This document shows, piece after piece, positions 28,443 to 37,161 of a stretch of 64,000 nt of DNA; position 1 is the stretch's first letter; every line of letters begins with the position of its first letter. This stretch comes from Burkholderiales bacterium. Its GTDB lineage: Bacteria > Pseudomonadota > Gammaproteobacteria > Burkholderiales > Burkholderiaceae_C. The stretch is from NCBI GenBank assembly GCA_016213325.1, contig JACRAY010000011.1:186001-250000 (forward strand). Direction: 5' to 3'. Under the pieces are notes generated by a model that was not told the DNA's origin, did not search any database, and was given only the letters and a program-made list of their open reading frames with translations. Position numbers and translations under genes: made by a program.

Positions 28443-30458
28443 GTGTCGCAGGTTGCCTATCGTTCGCTCATGAAGCAAGCCGCCGCGCAAGCCGGCGGGC
28501 TGGCGCAGCGCACGCTGGAACGCGCGCTGGTCGACATGCCCACGCTCGCGGCGCAATCGGCCGACATCGTCGAGCGCGAGTCGCTGCGTGAAGCGGCGCG
28601 CGTGCTGGCCAAGCACGAGCCTGCGCTCATCGAAGCCTTTCCGCAGGCCCTGCTGGCCGCCATGGCCCACGCGCTGTCGGGCGACACGCGCAGGGCGTCC
28701 GGCTTGAGCTTCGACTCGCTCGAGACGATGGGCGACGAGCAGGTGCGCGACAGCGTGGAGGCCGTGCGCGCGCAGCAGGCTGTGCTGCGGGACGCACAGG
28801 ATGCGCTGCGCGAACTCGACGCGCTGGTGTCTGCCGCGCAGGGGTTTGCCACCGTGCAGCCGCAGCGCAACCCGCTGCGTCCCGAAACCTATGTCCGCGC
28901 TTTGCTGCAGGCGGTCCGGCAAAGCCCGGTGTCGCCCGTGGTGCGGCGGCGCTGGACGGCGCAACTGGCTGAGGCCATGGGGCCCGAGCTGGCGCAGTGC
29001 TACCGGGAGCTTTCGCAGATGCTGCGCTCGCAAGGCGTGGGCGAAGCCACGGAACCGGTGGCGGGCGGCGACGAGCGGCAGCAAGCAATGCTCACCTTGC
29101 AGGAACTGCGCAAGCTGCTGGCCGGGCCCGCCCCCGAGGCGCCGCTGCCGGAGGGCGCGTTCCCGATGACCATGCCCGCCGCGCTGGAGAAACTGCAGGA
29201 ACTGCGGCAGGTCGAGCCGGTGATACGGCGCCTGCGTGAAAGGGGCCTGGCCGGTGCCAGCCCGCGCACGGCCGCGCAGGCGCTGGCCATGGAAGTCGTG
29301 CGCCTGATGGTGGAGAACATCGCCTGCGACGCGCGTTTGCTTGCGCCGGTACGCGAGGCCGTGCGCGGCCTCGAGCCTGCGCTGATGCGGCTGGCGCGCG
29401 ACGACACCCGCTTCTTCAGCGATCGCCGCCACCCTGCGCGCATGCTGCTGGACGAGATGACGCAGCGCAGCCTGGCATGGGCTTCCGAAGATGCCCCCGG
29501 CTTCGCGGACTTTGCCGGCCCGCTCGCCGAGGCGGTCGAGGCGCTGGCCGAGGCGCAGGCAGCCACGCCGGAGGTGTTCGAGGTGGCGCTCAGCACCTTG
29601 CAGGAGGCCTGGGGCGAGGCGAAGCGCCCGCGCGCCAGGGCGGTGCGGGCGCTGGTGCAGGCCGAACAGCGCAACCTGCTGGCTGGGCGCATCGCGCACG
29701 AGTTGCGCCAGCGGCCCGATGTTCAGGCCGCGCCCACCGAGATCGCGCAGTTCCTGGCGGGTCCGTGGGCGCAGGTGATGGCGCAGGCGCGGCTGGCCGA
29801 CACCAGCGGCGCGACCGACCCCGAAGGCTACGCGGCCATCGTGCCCGACCTGGTGTGGAGCACACAGGCCGCGCCGGCCGGCGCGTCACCGGCGCGGCTC
29901 GCGCGCACGGCGGCACCGCTGCAGGATCGCATCGCCAAGGGGCTGGCGTCCATCGGTTACCCGCAGGCACTGGCCACGCGACTGCTGGGGCACGTGGCGG
30001 CACTGCAGAGGCAGGCGGCGGACCGCGGCGAGGCGCCGCTGGCCAGCCGGCGCGAACTGGAGGCGCAGTTCGACCGCGACACGGTGGCCGGGTCGTGGCT
30101 GGCGCCGCTGGAGGCGCGCGACTCGACCTTCATGACGACCCATCCGTCGCTGGTGGCGCCGCAGCCGCCAGACGGCGTGGAGCCCGCGCTGCCCGACGAA
30201 GCCCTGCAAGCGGGCGCGTGGCTCGACATGGCGGAAGAAGGCGGCTGGGCGCGCTGGCAGCTCACCTGGGCCAGCCCGCACGGCACGCTGTTCCTCTTCA
30301 CGCATCCGACGGGCCGCCAGCAGTCGATGACCCGGCGCCTGCTGCACAACATGCTGCAGCAGGGCACCTTGCGCATGGTGACGGGCCGCGCGCTCGTCGA
30401 CGGCGCGCTCGATGCCGTCGCCGACGCGGCATTGCGCAATACAGCCGGAGTGGGCTAG
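28443..30458 (+). CDS. DUF1631 protein, paralogue 2
   Basis: A 671-residue helical protein homologous along its length to the one at 19117. Shared blocks include LVSAAQGFATVQPQRNPLRPETYVRAL, DDTRFFSDRRHPARMLLDEMTQRSL and the C-terminal LTWASPHGTLFLFT. It is about 100 residues shorter, mainly through a shorter acidic linker before the C-terminal barrel. The start is a GTG at 28443; an ATG at 28470 is possible. Function unknown. Two paralogues within 10 kb imply related but separate roles. Confidence 0.85.
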   Translation: MSQVAYRSLMKQAAAQAGGLAQRTLERALVDMPTLAAQSADIVERESLREAARVLAKHEPALIEAFPQALLAAMAHALSGDTRRASGLSFDSLETMGDEQVRDSVEAVRAQQAVLRDAQDALRELDALVSAAQGFATVQPQRNPLRPETYVRALLQAVRQSPVSPVVRRRWTAQLAEAMGPELAQCYRELSQMLRSQGVGEATEPVAGGDERQQAMLTLQELRKLLAGPAPEAPLPEGAFPMTMPAALEKLQELRQVEPVIRRLRERGLAGASPRTAAQALAMEVVRLMVENIACDARLLAPVREAVRGLEPALMRLARDDTRFFSDRRHPARMLLDEMTQRSLAWASEDAPGFADFAGPLAEAVEALAEAQAATPEVFEVALSTLQEAWGEAKRPRARAVRALVQAEQRNLLAGRIAHELRQRPDVQAAPTEIAQFLAGPWAQVMAQARLADTSGATDPEGYAAIVPDLVWSTQAAPAGASPARLARTAAPLQDRIAKGLASIGYPQALATRLLGHVAALQRQAADRGEAPLASRRELEAQFDRDTVAGSWLAPLEARDSTFMTTHPSLVAPQPPDGVEPALPDEALQAGAWLDMAEEGGWARWQLTWASPHGTLFLFTHPTGRQQSMTRRLLHNMLQQGTLRMVTGRALVDGALDAVADAALRNTAGVG

Positions 30459-30541
30459 GTCCTACAGGGCCGTGCACGGGCCGCGCGCACGATGAGATCC
30501 AAGCCGCAACGGTTGCGGCCGCACAAACACTGGAGCCGAGC

Positions 30542-30844
30542 ATGAAATCCGCCCTTCTCGTCTGCGTAGCGTTGGCCGTCGCGCCCGTATTCGCCGAAGA
30601 CCTCGTTGCGCGCAACGGCAGCGACAGTGTCCGGCTCAATGAATCGCCGTGCACCAGCAAGCAGGTACTGGCGCGCCTGCAGCCCCAGCAGCACACCGAC
30701 TACAAGGCGGCTTTCGCGCAGGTGGGCGGGCAGAACTTCGAAGCTTGCTGGCGCGTCGTCGGCAACTCGGCGCACCTACTTTATGAAGACGGTGACCAGG
30801 GCCTGATCCCGCTGGCCGAATTGAAGCCCGACCTGACGGCTTAA
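30542..30844 (+). CDS. Small exported protein of unknown function
   Basis: A 100-residue protein with a clear signal peptide (MKSALLVCVALAVAPVFAED, cleavage after VFA). The mature part of about 82 residues has two cysteines (in SPCTSKQ and FEACWR), which could form a disulphide in the periplasm. No family is recognised. The start lies 83 bases after the DUF1631 stop, and the gene ends at a strong intrinsic terminator. Confidence 0.75.
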   Translation: MKSALLVCVALAVAPVFAEDLVARNGSDSVRLNESPCTSKQVLARLQPQQHTDYKAAFAQVGGQNFEACWRVVGNSAHLLYEDGDQGLIPLAELKPDLTA

Positions 30845-30850
30845 GGGGCC

Positions 30851-30873
30851 GGCTCACGGAATGTGAGCCTTTT
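30851..30873 (+). terminator. Rho-independent terminator
   Basis: GGCTCAC-GGAAT-GTGAGCC is a perfect 7-bp stem with a 5-base loop, followed directly by TTTT. It starts 7 bases after the stop of the small exported protein gene. Confidence 0.8.
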
Positions 30874-30896
30874 GCCCGAATGAGCCACAATCGGGC

Positions 30897-31337
30897 ATGC
30901 CCAACCTAGCATCCATCCTCAAGTCCGAAATCGCCCGGCTGGCCCGCAAGGAAGTGCGGGCCGAAACCGACCACCTGAAGAAGATGTCGGCGCAGTATCG
31001 GTCGGACATCGCCGCGCTCAAGCGCGAAGTGAAATCGCTGCAGTCCCAGCTGAAGGCCGTGTCGCGCATTTCCGGCCGCTCGCCGCGTGCCGAGGCGCCC
31101 GACGAAGCGGCCGGGCGCCAGGTGCGCTTCAGCGCGCAGCGCCTGGCGGCGCAGCGGCAGCGCCTGGGGCTGTCGGCCCAGGCTTTCGGCGCCCTCGTCG
31201 GCGTCACGGGCCAGTCGATCTACAAGTGGGAGTCCGGCGCGGCGCGCCCGCGCGCCTCGCAGCTGCGTGCCATCGCCGCAGTGCGCGCGCTGGGCAAGCG
31301 CGAAGCGCAGAAGCGCCTGGAAGCGCTGCAACCCTAG
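30897..31337 (+). CDS. Coiled-coil helix-turn-helix (XRE-like) DNA-binding protein
   Basis: A 146-residue protein in two parts. Residues 1-55 form a charged amphipathic helix (KKMSAQYRSDIAALKREVKSLQSQL), probably a coiled coil. Residues 82-125 are an XRE-type HTH: LAAQRQRLGLSAQAFGALVGVTGQSIYKWESGAARPR. It is likely a nucleoid or operon regulator; the arrangement resembles short antitoxin-like HTH proteins, but no toxin lies next to it. It sits just after an intrinsic terminator, so it has its own promoter. Confidence 0.75.
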   Translation: MPNLASILKSEIARLARKEVRAETDHLKKMSAQYRSDIAALKREVKSLQSQLKAVSRISGRSPRAEAPDEAAGRQVRFSAQRLAAQRQRLGLSAQAFGALVGVTGQSIYKWESGAARPRASQLRAIAAVRALGKREAQKRLEALQP

Positions 31338-31472
31338 GAGCCTGGGCGGCAGAGAAACGGGCCCGCGTTGGGCCGGGAACGGGGCTCAGGCTGCTAGCGG
31401 ACGCCACCCACGCGCATCTCCCGCCGCCGTCCTACAGGGCACGGATGAGGCGGGCCCTAGAGTCGCGGCACG

Positions 31473-34211
31473 ATGATCGAGCCGCAGACGAAGACCCGCA
31501 TCCGGCAAGCCCTGCTGAAGGCGCGCGACACTGCCGTGGCGCAAGCCGTGACCGCGGGCGCCCTGGTACGCCGCCATCCCTGGCGAACCGCGTTCGCGCT
31601 GCCCGCGCTACTGGTGGCCTACGTGGCGGTGCTCTACGCCTTCACGCCCAGCATCGGCGACATCCGCAAGCAGAAGCAGGAAGCACCCACGGTGGTGCTG
31701 TCGGCCGACGGCAAGGAGCTGGCCGTCTTCAAGCGCGCCAACCGCGACTGGGTGAAGCTCGCGGAGATATCGCCGAACGTCATCAACGCGCTGGTCGCCA
31801 CCGAAGACCACCGCTTCTACGACCACCACGGCTTCGACTTCAAGCGCACCGTGGTGGCGCTGGCCAACACGCTGGGCGGTGACCGCCAGGGCGGCTCCAC
31901 CATCACGCAGCAGCTCGCGCGCAACCTGTACCCCGAAGAAGTGGGGCGTGACGTGACGGTCACGCGCAAGGTGAAGGAGCTGATCACCGCGCTGAAGATC
32001 GAGGCCGTGTACAGCAAGAACGAGATCCTGGAGACCTACCTCAATACAGTGCCTTTCCTCTACAACGCGTATGGGATCGAAATGGCCGCGCGCACTTACT
32101 TCGACAAGTCGGCGAAGAAGCTCGACGTGGTGGAGGCCGCCACGCTGGTGGGCATGTTGAAGGGCACGAGTTACTACAACCCGGTGCTGGCGCCGGACCG
32201 GGCGGTGACGCGGCGCAATACCGTGCTCGCGCAGATGGTGAAGTACGGGAAGCTCCCCAAGGCGCAGTTCGAGGTGCTGGCGCGCAAGCCGCTCAACATC
32301 GAGTTCGAGCGGCAGCCCGAGTTCGGCGGGCCCGCGCCGCACCTGGCGCAGACCATCCGCCGCTGGCTCATCGACTGGGCCGACCGCCGCGACTTCGACA
32401 TCCACGCCGACGGGCTGGTGGTGCGCACCACCATCGACTCGCGCATGCAGGCGATCGCCAACGATGCGGTCACCCGTCAGGGCAAGCTGCTGCAGGCAGT
32501 AGCCGATGTCGAGTGGGGCCGCGCAGGCGGCGGCTTCTCCACCGACCCGCAGGGCTACGTTGCCCAGCACGGCAAGGTTGCGCCCTTCAGCCACTTGTGG
32601 AGCTCGCAGAAGGGCCTGCTGGCCACCCTGCTGCGCGACACGCCGCACTACCGGGCGGCGCGCGCCGAGGGGCTGGACGACGCCGCAGCGCTCGCGAAGC
32701 TGCAGGCCGACGACGAGTTCATCGCGGCGTTCAAGCGCGAGAAGACACGCATCCAGGCCGGCTTCATGGCGGTCGACCCGCACACCGGCCACGTGAAGGC
32801 CTGGGTCGGCAGCCGCGACTACCAGGACGACAAGTTCGACCACGTCGCGCAGGCACGCCGGCAGCCGGGCTCCACCTTCAAGCCCTTCGTCTACGGCGCC
32901 GCTTTCGAAGCAGGGGCGCGGCCGACCGATACCTACCTCGACCAGCCGGTGGAAATCCGCATCGACCGCAACCAGGTGTGGCGGCCCACCGACATCCACG
33001 GCAGCACCGGCGAGGCGATGACGCTGCGCGACGGCTTGTCGAAATCGAAGAACACGATCACCGTGCAGGTGCTGCAGCAGGTGGGGCCGTTGCGCGTGGC
33101 GCAGCTGGCGCGTGCGATGGGCGTGCGCGAGAGCCCGCTGCAGGAAGTGCCTTCGCTGGCGCTGGGCACCAGCCCGGTGACGCTGCGCGAGCTGGTGGCG
33201 GGCTACGCGACCATTGCCAACGGCGGCGGCTACATCGAGCCCATCGTGGTGACCCGCGTGGAAGACCGCAAGGGGCGCGTGCTGGAAGAGTGGAGCGCGC
33301 CGCCTCCGCAAACGGCACTGTCGGCCGATGCCGCGCACACGCTCATCGACGTGCTGCGCGGTGCCGTCGACGAAGGCACTGCCGTCGGCATGCGGCCGCG
33401 CTTCGGCATCCCGATGCAGGCCGACCTGGCCGGCAAGACCGGCACCACGCAGAACAACACCGACGGCTGGTTCATGCTGATGCACCCCAACCTGGTGGCA
33501 GGCGCATGGATGGGCTTCAACGACAACCGCATCACGATGCGCAGCGAGTACTGGGGGCAGGGCGCGCACAACGCACTGTTCATTGTGGGCGACTTCGTGC
33601 AGAAGTCGCTGCAGTCGAAACTGGTCGACGTGAAGGCGAAGTTCGCGGTGGCGAAGAACTCGACGAAGGCCGCGCCCAAGCTGTGGGACCCGCTGGTGGG
33701 CCGGGTCAACGACTGGTGGAGCAGCATGTTCGGCAACCCGTCCACCGAGTCGGCGGCCGTCGTGCAGCCCACGCCGATGCCGCCGCCACTGCCGCTTCCG
33801 AAGCCGAGCGCGCCCGATGTGGTGGTGATCCCCGAGCCGATGCGGCTGCCCGACCCGGGTGTGCCGCTGCCGCCGCCGCCCGTCACGCGTGCGCCGCCCA
33901 CCGCCGTGCTCGGTGCGCCGCCACCGCGCTCCCCCGATGCGGTGATCCCGGCCCCGCCTTCGGCGCCGCCGGTGTACGCGCCGTCGGAACGCGTGGTGTC
34001 CGAGCCGGCTCCAACGCCGATCCCGCGCGCAACGATGCCGCGCCCCGAGTTCGTCCCGCGCAGCGAGCCCGCCGCGACGCAGGGCGAACCGCGTGAATCC
34101 GTCACGCCCTCGCAGGCCACGGGCGAGGCGCGCAGCAAGGACACACCGATCCTCGCGCCGTCGATTCCATCGGCAGCGACGGGCAACGCAACCTCAGCAG
34201 GGGCCGACTGA
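31473..34211 (+). CDS. Class A penicillin-binding protein (PBP1A-like) with proline-rich tail
   Basis: A 912-residue bifunctional peptidoglycan synthase. A single membrane helix lies at about 36-58. The glycosyltransferase domain has EDHRFYDHHG and QGGSTITQQLARN. The transpeptidase domain has the nucleophile motif STFK (in RQPGSTFKPF), SKN and KTGTTQNNTDGW. After about residue 750 comes a roughly 160-residue periplasmic tail rich in Pro, Ala and Ser, absent from standard enzymes. It heads a group of peptidoglycan genes. Confidence 0.92.
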   Translation: MIEPQTKTRIRQALLKARDTAVAQAVTAGALVRRHPWRTAFALPALLVAYVAVLYAFTPSIGDIRKQKQEAPTVVLSADGKELAVFKRANRDWVKLAEISPNVINALVATEDHRFYDHHGFDFKRTVVALANTLGGDRQGGSTITQQLARNLYPEEVGRDVTVTRKVKELITALKIEAVYSKNEILETYLNTVPFLYNAYGIEMAARTYFDKSAKKLDVVEAATLVGMLKGTSYYNPVLAPDRAVTRRNTVLAQMVKYGKLPKAQFEVLARKPLNIEFERQPEFGGPAPHLAQTIRRWLIDWADRRDFDIHADGLVVRTTIDSRMQAIANDAVTRQGKLLQAVADVEWGRAGGGFSTDPQGYVAQHGKVAPFSHLWSSQKGLLATLLRDTPHYRAARAEGLDDAAALAKLQADDEFIAAFKREKTRIQAGFMAVDPHTGHVKAWVGSRDYQDDKFDHVAQARRQPGSTFKPFVYGAAFEAGARPTDTYLDQPVEIRIDRNQVWRPTDIHGSTGEAMTLRDGLSKSKNTITVQVLQQVGPLRVAQLARAMGVRESPLQEVPSLALGTSPVTLRELVAGYATIANGGGYIEPIVVTRVEDRKGRVLEEWSAPPPQTALSADAAHTLIDVLRGAVDEGTAVGMRPRFGIPMQADLAGKTGTTQNNTDGWFMLMHPNLVAGAWMGFNDNRITMRSEYWGQGAHNALFIVGDFVQKSLQSKLVDVKAKFAVAKNSTKAAPKLWDPLVGRVNDWWSSMFGNPSTESAAVVQPTPMPPPLPLPKPSAPDVVVIPEPMRLPDPGVPLPPPPVTRAPPTAVLGAPPPRSPDAVIPAPPSAPPVYAPSERVVSEPAPTPIPRATMPRPEFVPRSEPAATQGEPRESVTPSQATGEARSKDTPILAPSIPSAATGNATSAGAD

Positions 34212-34228
34212 GCCTGATGGATTGCTGA

Positions 34229-34248
34229 CACGCTGCCTCAGCAGTGTG
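34229..34248 (+). terminator. Weak hairpin after the PBP gene
   Basis: CACGCTGC-CTCA-GCAGTGTG forms an 8-bp stem with one G-U pair, 18 bases after the PBP stop. No T run follows, so termination is uncertain. The rest of the 188-base gap shows no gene. Confidence 0.3.
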
Positions 34249-34399
34249 GTGCCTCATCCACCCGATCGTGTGGATTTGCGCGGTGATTTCACGGAAGAGT
34301 GCACACGTGGCTTGACTATGTAGGACAAAGCCTCGTAACAGCCCGAACTTTTCCTACGACGAGCATGTCTAGCCGGTTCACTTGCTTGAAAGGGACCGG

Positions 34400-35314
34400 A
34401 TGGCTAGCTCAGCACTGCGAATCGCTTCACCTGCCACTGCACTGGCTTTGGCCGGCTTCGTGGCGACAGGCATCACCAGTGCGATCTCGGCCCCGCAACC
34501 GGATACGAGCACACTGGCGAAGGCCGGCACGGGCCGCGTGGCTGTGCAGTTCTCCTCAACGCCCAGGGCGGCCGAGGGCATCGGCCTGTTCAAGAAGGAT
34601 TTCACGCAGCCGGCCCAGCAGCAGGTGTTCGTGGCACGGGAAGCCCGCAACAGCGTGGCCGAAGTCGCGAACGCGCCGCAGGTGAAGGCCGCCAACAGCT
34701 ACTACAGCCAGCTGCGCTCCAGGCTGCGCTGGGTGGACGTGAAGTTCGGCGGCGACCGCCTGCGCACGCCCGACGAAGTGTCGCGCATCGTGCTCGCGCA
34801 GTCGGCTGCGCAGCGCGCGGGACTGCACGAGGTGGGCCTGAACTTCCGCGACGTCTACGGCATCATCTACTCGGAAACTTCGTGGATCCCGCGCATGGGT
34901 GCCAGCAAGGACGGCACGCCCAACCTGGGCATCGCGCAGTTCGAGCCCGCCACCGCCAAGGCGCTGGGCCTGCAGGACCCGCACGACCCGGTGGAGGCCA
35001 TCCACGTGGCTGCGCTGCACCTGAAGGAGGCGGCGGTGTGGAGCTCGCGCAGGATCCAGGGCCTGAAGCTGTCGCCGGCCATGCAGGCCGCCAAGCTGCG
35101 CGAAGGCATCTCGATCTACTACAACCTGTCGAGCAAGGGCCGCAGCATGTGGAACGGCATGAACACGGCCAAGCTGCCCATCGAGACGCGCCGCCACATC
35201 AGCAACCAGAAGCGTGGCGCGCAGGAGGCGGCCAGCATCGAAGCGAAGCTGCGCGAGTTCCGACTGCAGGAGCGCATGACCGCGCAGGCCGGCGGCGCGC
35301 GCAACGGCAGCTGA
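34400..35314 (+). CDS. Lytic transglycosylase-like exported protein
   Basis: A 304-residue protein with an N-terminal hydrophobic export segment (about 1-31). The lysozyme-like fold is seen at GIIYSETSWIPRMGASKDGTPNLGIAQFEPATAKALGL: Glu159 is the candidate catalytic acid, and NLGIAQFEPATA corresponds to the GLMQ-type motif of soluble lytic transglycosylases. SD AAGGGA precedes the ATG. With the upstream PBP and downstream dipeptidase it forms a peptidoglycan-remodelling group. Confidence 0.8.
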   Translation: MASSALRIASPATALALAGFVATGITSAISAPQPDTSTLAKAGTGRVAVQFSSTPRAAEGIGLFKKDFTQPAQQQVFVAREARNSVAEVANAPQVKAANSYYSQLRSRLRWVDVKFGGDRLRTPDEVSRIVLAQSAAQRAGLHEVGLNFRDVYGIIYSETSWIPRMGASKDGTPNLGIAQFEPATAKALGLQDPHDPVEAIHVAALHLKEAAVWSSRRIQGLKLSPAMQAAKLREGISIYYNLSSKGRSMWNGMNTAKLPIETRRHISNQKRGAQEAASIEAKLREFRLQERMTAQAGGARNGS

Positions 35315-35339
35315 GCAGGTTGCCGGGTATGCTGGTGGC

Positions 35340-35993
35340 ATGAGCCACCTGCAGGTCCCCATCGAGGAATGCGGCGAGCCGCTGGTCGACGTGCGGCGCG
35401 AAGGCGGGCTCGCCTACGGCCCGCCGCCGGAAACGCCCGAGACCGAGCCCGACTACTGCTGGGTCAGGCGCACCGTCTACGAAAAACTGCTCGCCGTGCA
35501 GCGCTCGCTGCCGGCCGGGCTGGCCCTGCGGCTCTACGAGGGCTTGCGCAGCGCCGAGGTGCAGGCGCGCCTGTTCGAGGAAGAGAAGGCCCGCGTCATC
35601 CTGGCCCATCCTCACTTCACGCCGCGCCAGGTGCACCTGGAAGCGAGCCTGCTCATCTCACCCCCCAGGCATTTCGACGGCACCCCCAACATCCCGCCGC
35701 ACAGCACGGGTGCTGCGGTGGACGTGGAGATCGTGGATGCGAATGGCGGCGTGATCGAGTTCGGGATGGAAGCGAAGGACTGGGTACGCGTGGATGCCGA
35801 GTTCTGCGAGACGCGCTACGAAGACCTGTTCGATGAAGCCCGCAGCAACCGGCTGATGCTGTGCGAGCTGATGGAGGCGCAGGGGTTTGCGAACTACGCG
35901 CGGGAGTGGTGGCACTACTCGTACGGCGATCGCTATTGGGCGTGGGTGAAGGGGGAGGCGAAGGCGATCTATGGGCCGGTGAAGCGGCCTTGA
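35340..35993 (+). CDS. D-alanyl-D-alanine dipeptidase (VanX/DdpX family, M15D)
   Basis: A 217-residue zinc dipeptidase. The metal ligands His121, Asp128 (in HSTGAAVDVEI) and His192, with catalytic Glu189 (in EWWHYS), have the same spacing as VanX His116-Asp123 and Glu181-His184. Arg70 corresponds to the VanX transition-state Arg71. No signal peptide is visible, so it is cytoplasmic and probably recycles D-Ala-D-Ala rather than giving vancomycin resistance. It begins 25 bases after the transglycosylase gene. Confidence 0.9.
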   Translation: MSHLQVPIEECGEPLVDVRREGGLAYGPPPETPETEPDYCWVRRTVYEKLLAVQRSLPAGLALRLYEGLRSAEVQARLFEEEKARVILAHPHFTPRQVHLEASLLISPPRHFDGTPNIPPHSTGAAVDVEIVDANGGVIEFGMEAKDWVRVDAEFCETRYEDLFDEARSNRLMLCELMEAQGFANYAREWWHYSYGDRYWAWVKGEAKAIYGPVKRP

Positions 35994-36025
35994 TCGGACA
36001 TTCGGGAGTCCGGGGTGTCTGGTTG

Positions 36026-36131
36026 GGCCTTGAACGCAGAAGACGCAGAAGGGATACCAAAGACGCAGAATTTTCAGTCTGAATTCTTCTGCGTTTATTG
36101 TATTTCTTCTGCGTCTTCTGCGTTCAAGGCC
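36026..36131. repeat. Long perfect inverted repeat built from a GACGCAGAAG motif
   Basis: The 26-base arm at 36026-36051 is the exact reverse complement of 36106-36131. Each arm contains two copies of the unit ACGCAGAAG. A third copy on each side (around 36062-36070 and 36086-36094) adds an imperfect inner stem. The spacer is AT-richer than the surrounding genes. It fills the gap between two convergent genes, so it may act as a two-way terminator, and it looks like a dispersed REP/MITE-like element. No transposase is present. Confidence 0.85.
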
Positions 36132-36150
36132 TCACCAACAATGACGTGCC

Positions 36151-37119
36151 TTACTGCGGCTCCAGCCCGACCTTCTTCACCAGCGCCGCATACTTCGCCA
36201 GCTCCTGCCGGAAGGCAGTCTGCGCCTGCTGCGGCGTGCTGATGGCGATGGTGTTGCCCTGCTTGGCCATCGTCTCCTTGACGGCGGGGTCGTTGAAAGC
36301 GGCGACCACGGCGTCGTGCGCCTTCTTCACGGCGTCCGCGCTCATGCCCTTGGGGCCGATCACGGCGAACCACGCTTCCACGGCGAAGTTCGCCAGGCCC
36401 TGCTCGGCGAACGTGGGGATGTCCGCGGCAGCGGGCGTGCGCTGCGGGGCCAGCACGCCGATGGGACGCAGCGCCCCGCTCTTCAGGTGCGCCTGAACGC
36501 TGGGCAGCGCGGCCACGCCGAAGTCCACTTGCCCGCTCAGCAGGTCGGTGACCATCGGGCCCACGCCCTTGTAGGGGATGTGCTTGGCGGACGCGCCGCC
36601 GGCTTCCAGCACCAGCTCGGCCGCCAGGTGCAGGATGGTGCCGTTGCCGCCCGACGCGAAGTTGTACGCGCCCGGCTTCGCCTTCAGCGCTGCGAAGAAC
36701 TCGCGCGCGTTGCTGGCCGGCACCTTGGACGGGTTGACCACCAGCACCATCGGCGTGGCACCGACCACGGCGATGGGCGTGAAGTCGCCCGGCATGTCGA
36801 ACGGCAGCGACTTGAGCACGCTGGGGAAGATCACCACGTTGTTGGAGACGACCGACAGCGTGTTGCCGTCGGGCGCTGCCTTGGCCAGCGCCTGCAGGCC
36901 CACCACGCCGCCCGCGCCGGGCTGGTTGTCCACCACCACCGAGGCGTTGAGCGCCTTGGCCAGCGCGGGCTGGGCCGCGCGCGTGATGGCGTCCACGCCC
37001 GAGCCGGTGGCGTTGGGCAGGATGAACTTCACCGTGCCGGACTGCGCCAGCGCAGCCAGCGGCCACAACGTCGTGGCCGCAGCGGCCAGCAGGGAAAGGG
37101 AGAAGTGACGGCGATTCAT
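36151..37119 (-). CDS. Bug/TctC-family solute-binding protein
   Basis: A 322-residue periplasmic receptor with signal peptide MNRRHFSLSLLAAAATTLWPLAALA. The mature part has the Bug features VVDNQPGAGGVVGLQALAKA and HIPYKGVGPMVTDLLSGQVDFGV. Such receptors bind carboxylates. It lies downstream of the CaiB and lyase genes on the same strand with 42 bases between, so it probably captures the acid they degrade. No TctA/TctB membrane partners are in the window. Confidence 0.9.
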   Translation of the reverse strand: MNRRHFSLSLLAAAATTLWPLAALAQSGTVKFILPNATGSGVDAITRAAQPALAKALNASVVVDNQPGAGGVVGLQALAKAAPDGNTLSVVSNNVVIFPSVLKSLPFDMPGDFTPIAVVGATPMVLVVNPSKVPASNAREFFAALKAKPGAYNFASGGNGTILHLAAELVLEAGGASAKHIPYKGVGPMVTDLLSGQVDFGVAALPSVQAHLKSGALRPIGVLAPQRTPAAADIPTFAEQGLANFAVEAWFAVIGPKGMSADAVKKAHDAVVAAFNDPAVKETMAKQGNTIAISTPQQAQTAFRQELAKYAALVKKVGLEPQ

Positions 37120-37161
37120 TTCAATGGTCTCCTTGGTTCGAATTCAAAGGTGCCGGTTGCT

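Noticed and set aside
35340..35993. Vancomycin-resistance gene (vanX)
   Set aside because: The catalytic residues match VanX, but there is no vanH/vanA nearby and chromosomal DdpX-type homologues in Gram-negatives serve dipeptide use.
36026..36131. Possible CRISPR array from the repeated CGCAGAAG units
   Set aside because: Units are 9-10 bases with irregular short gaps, arranged as an inverted repeat. There are no regular spacers and no cas genes.
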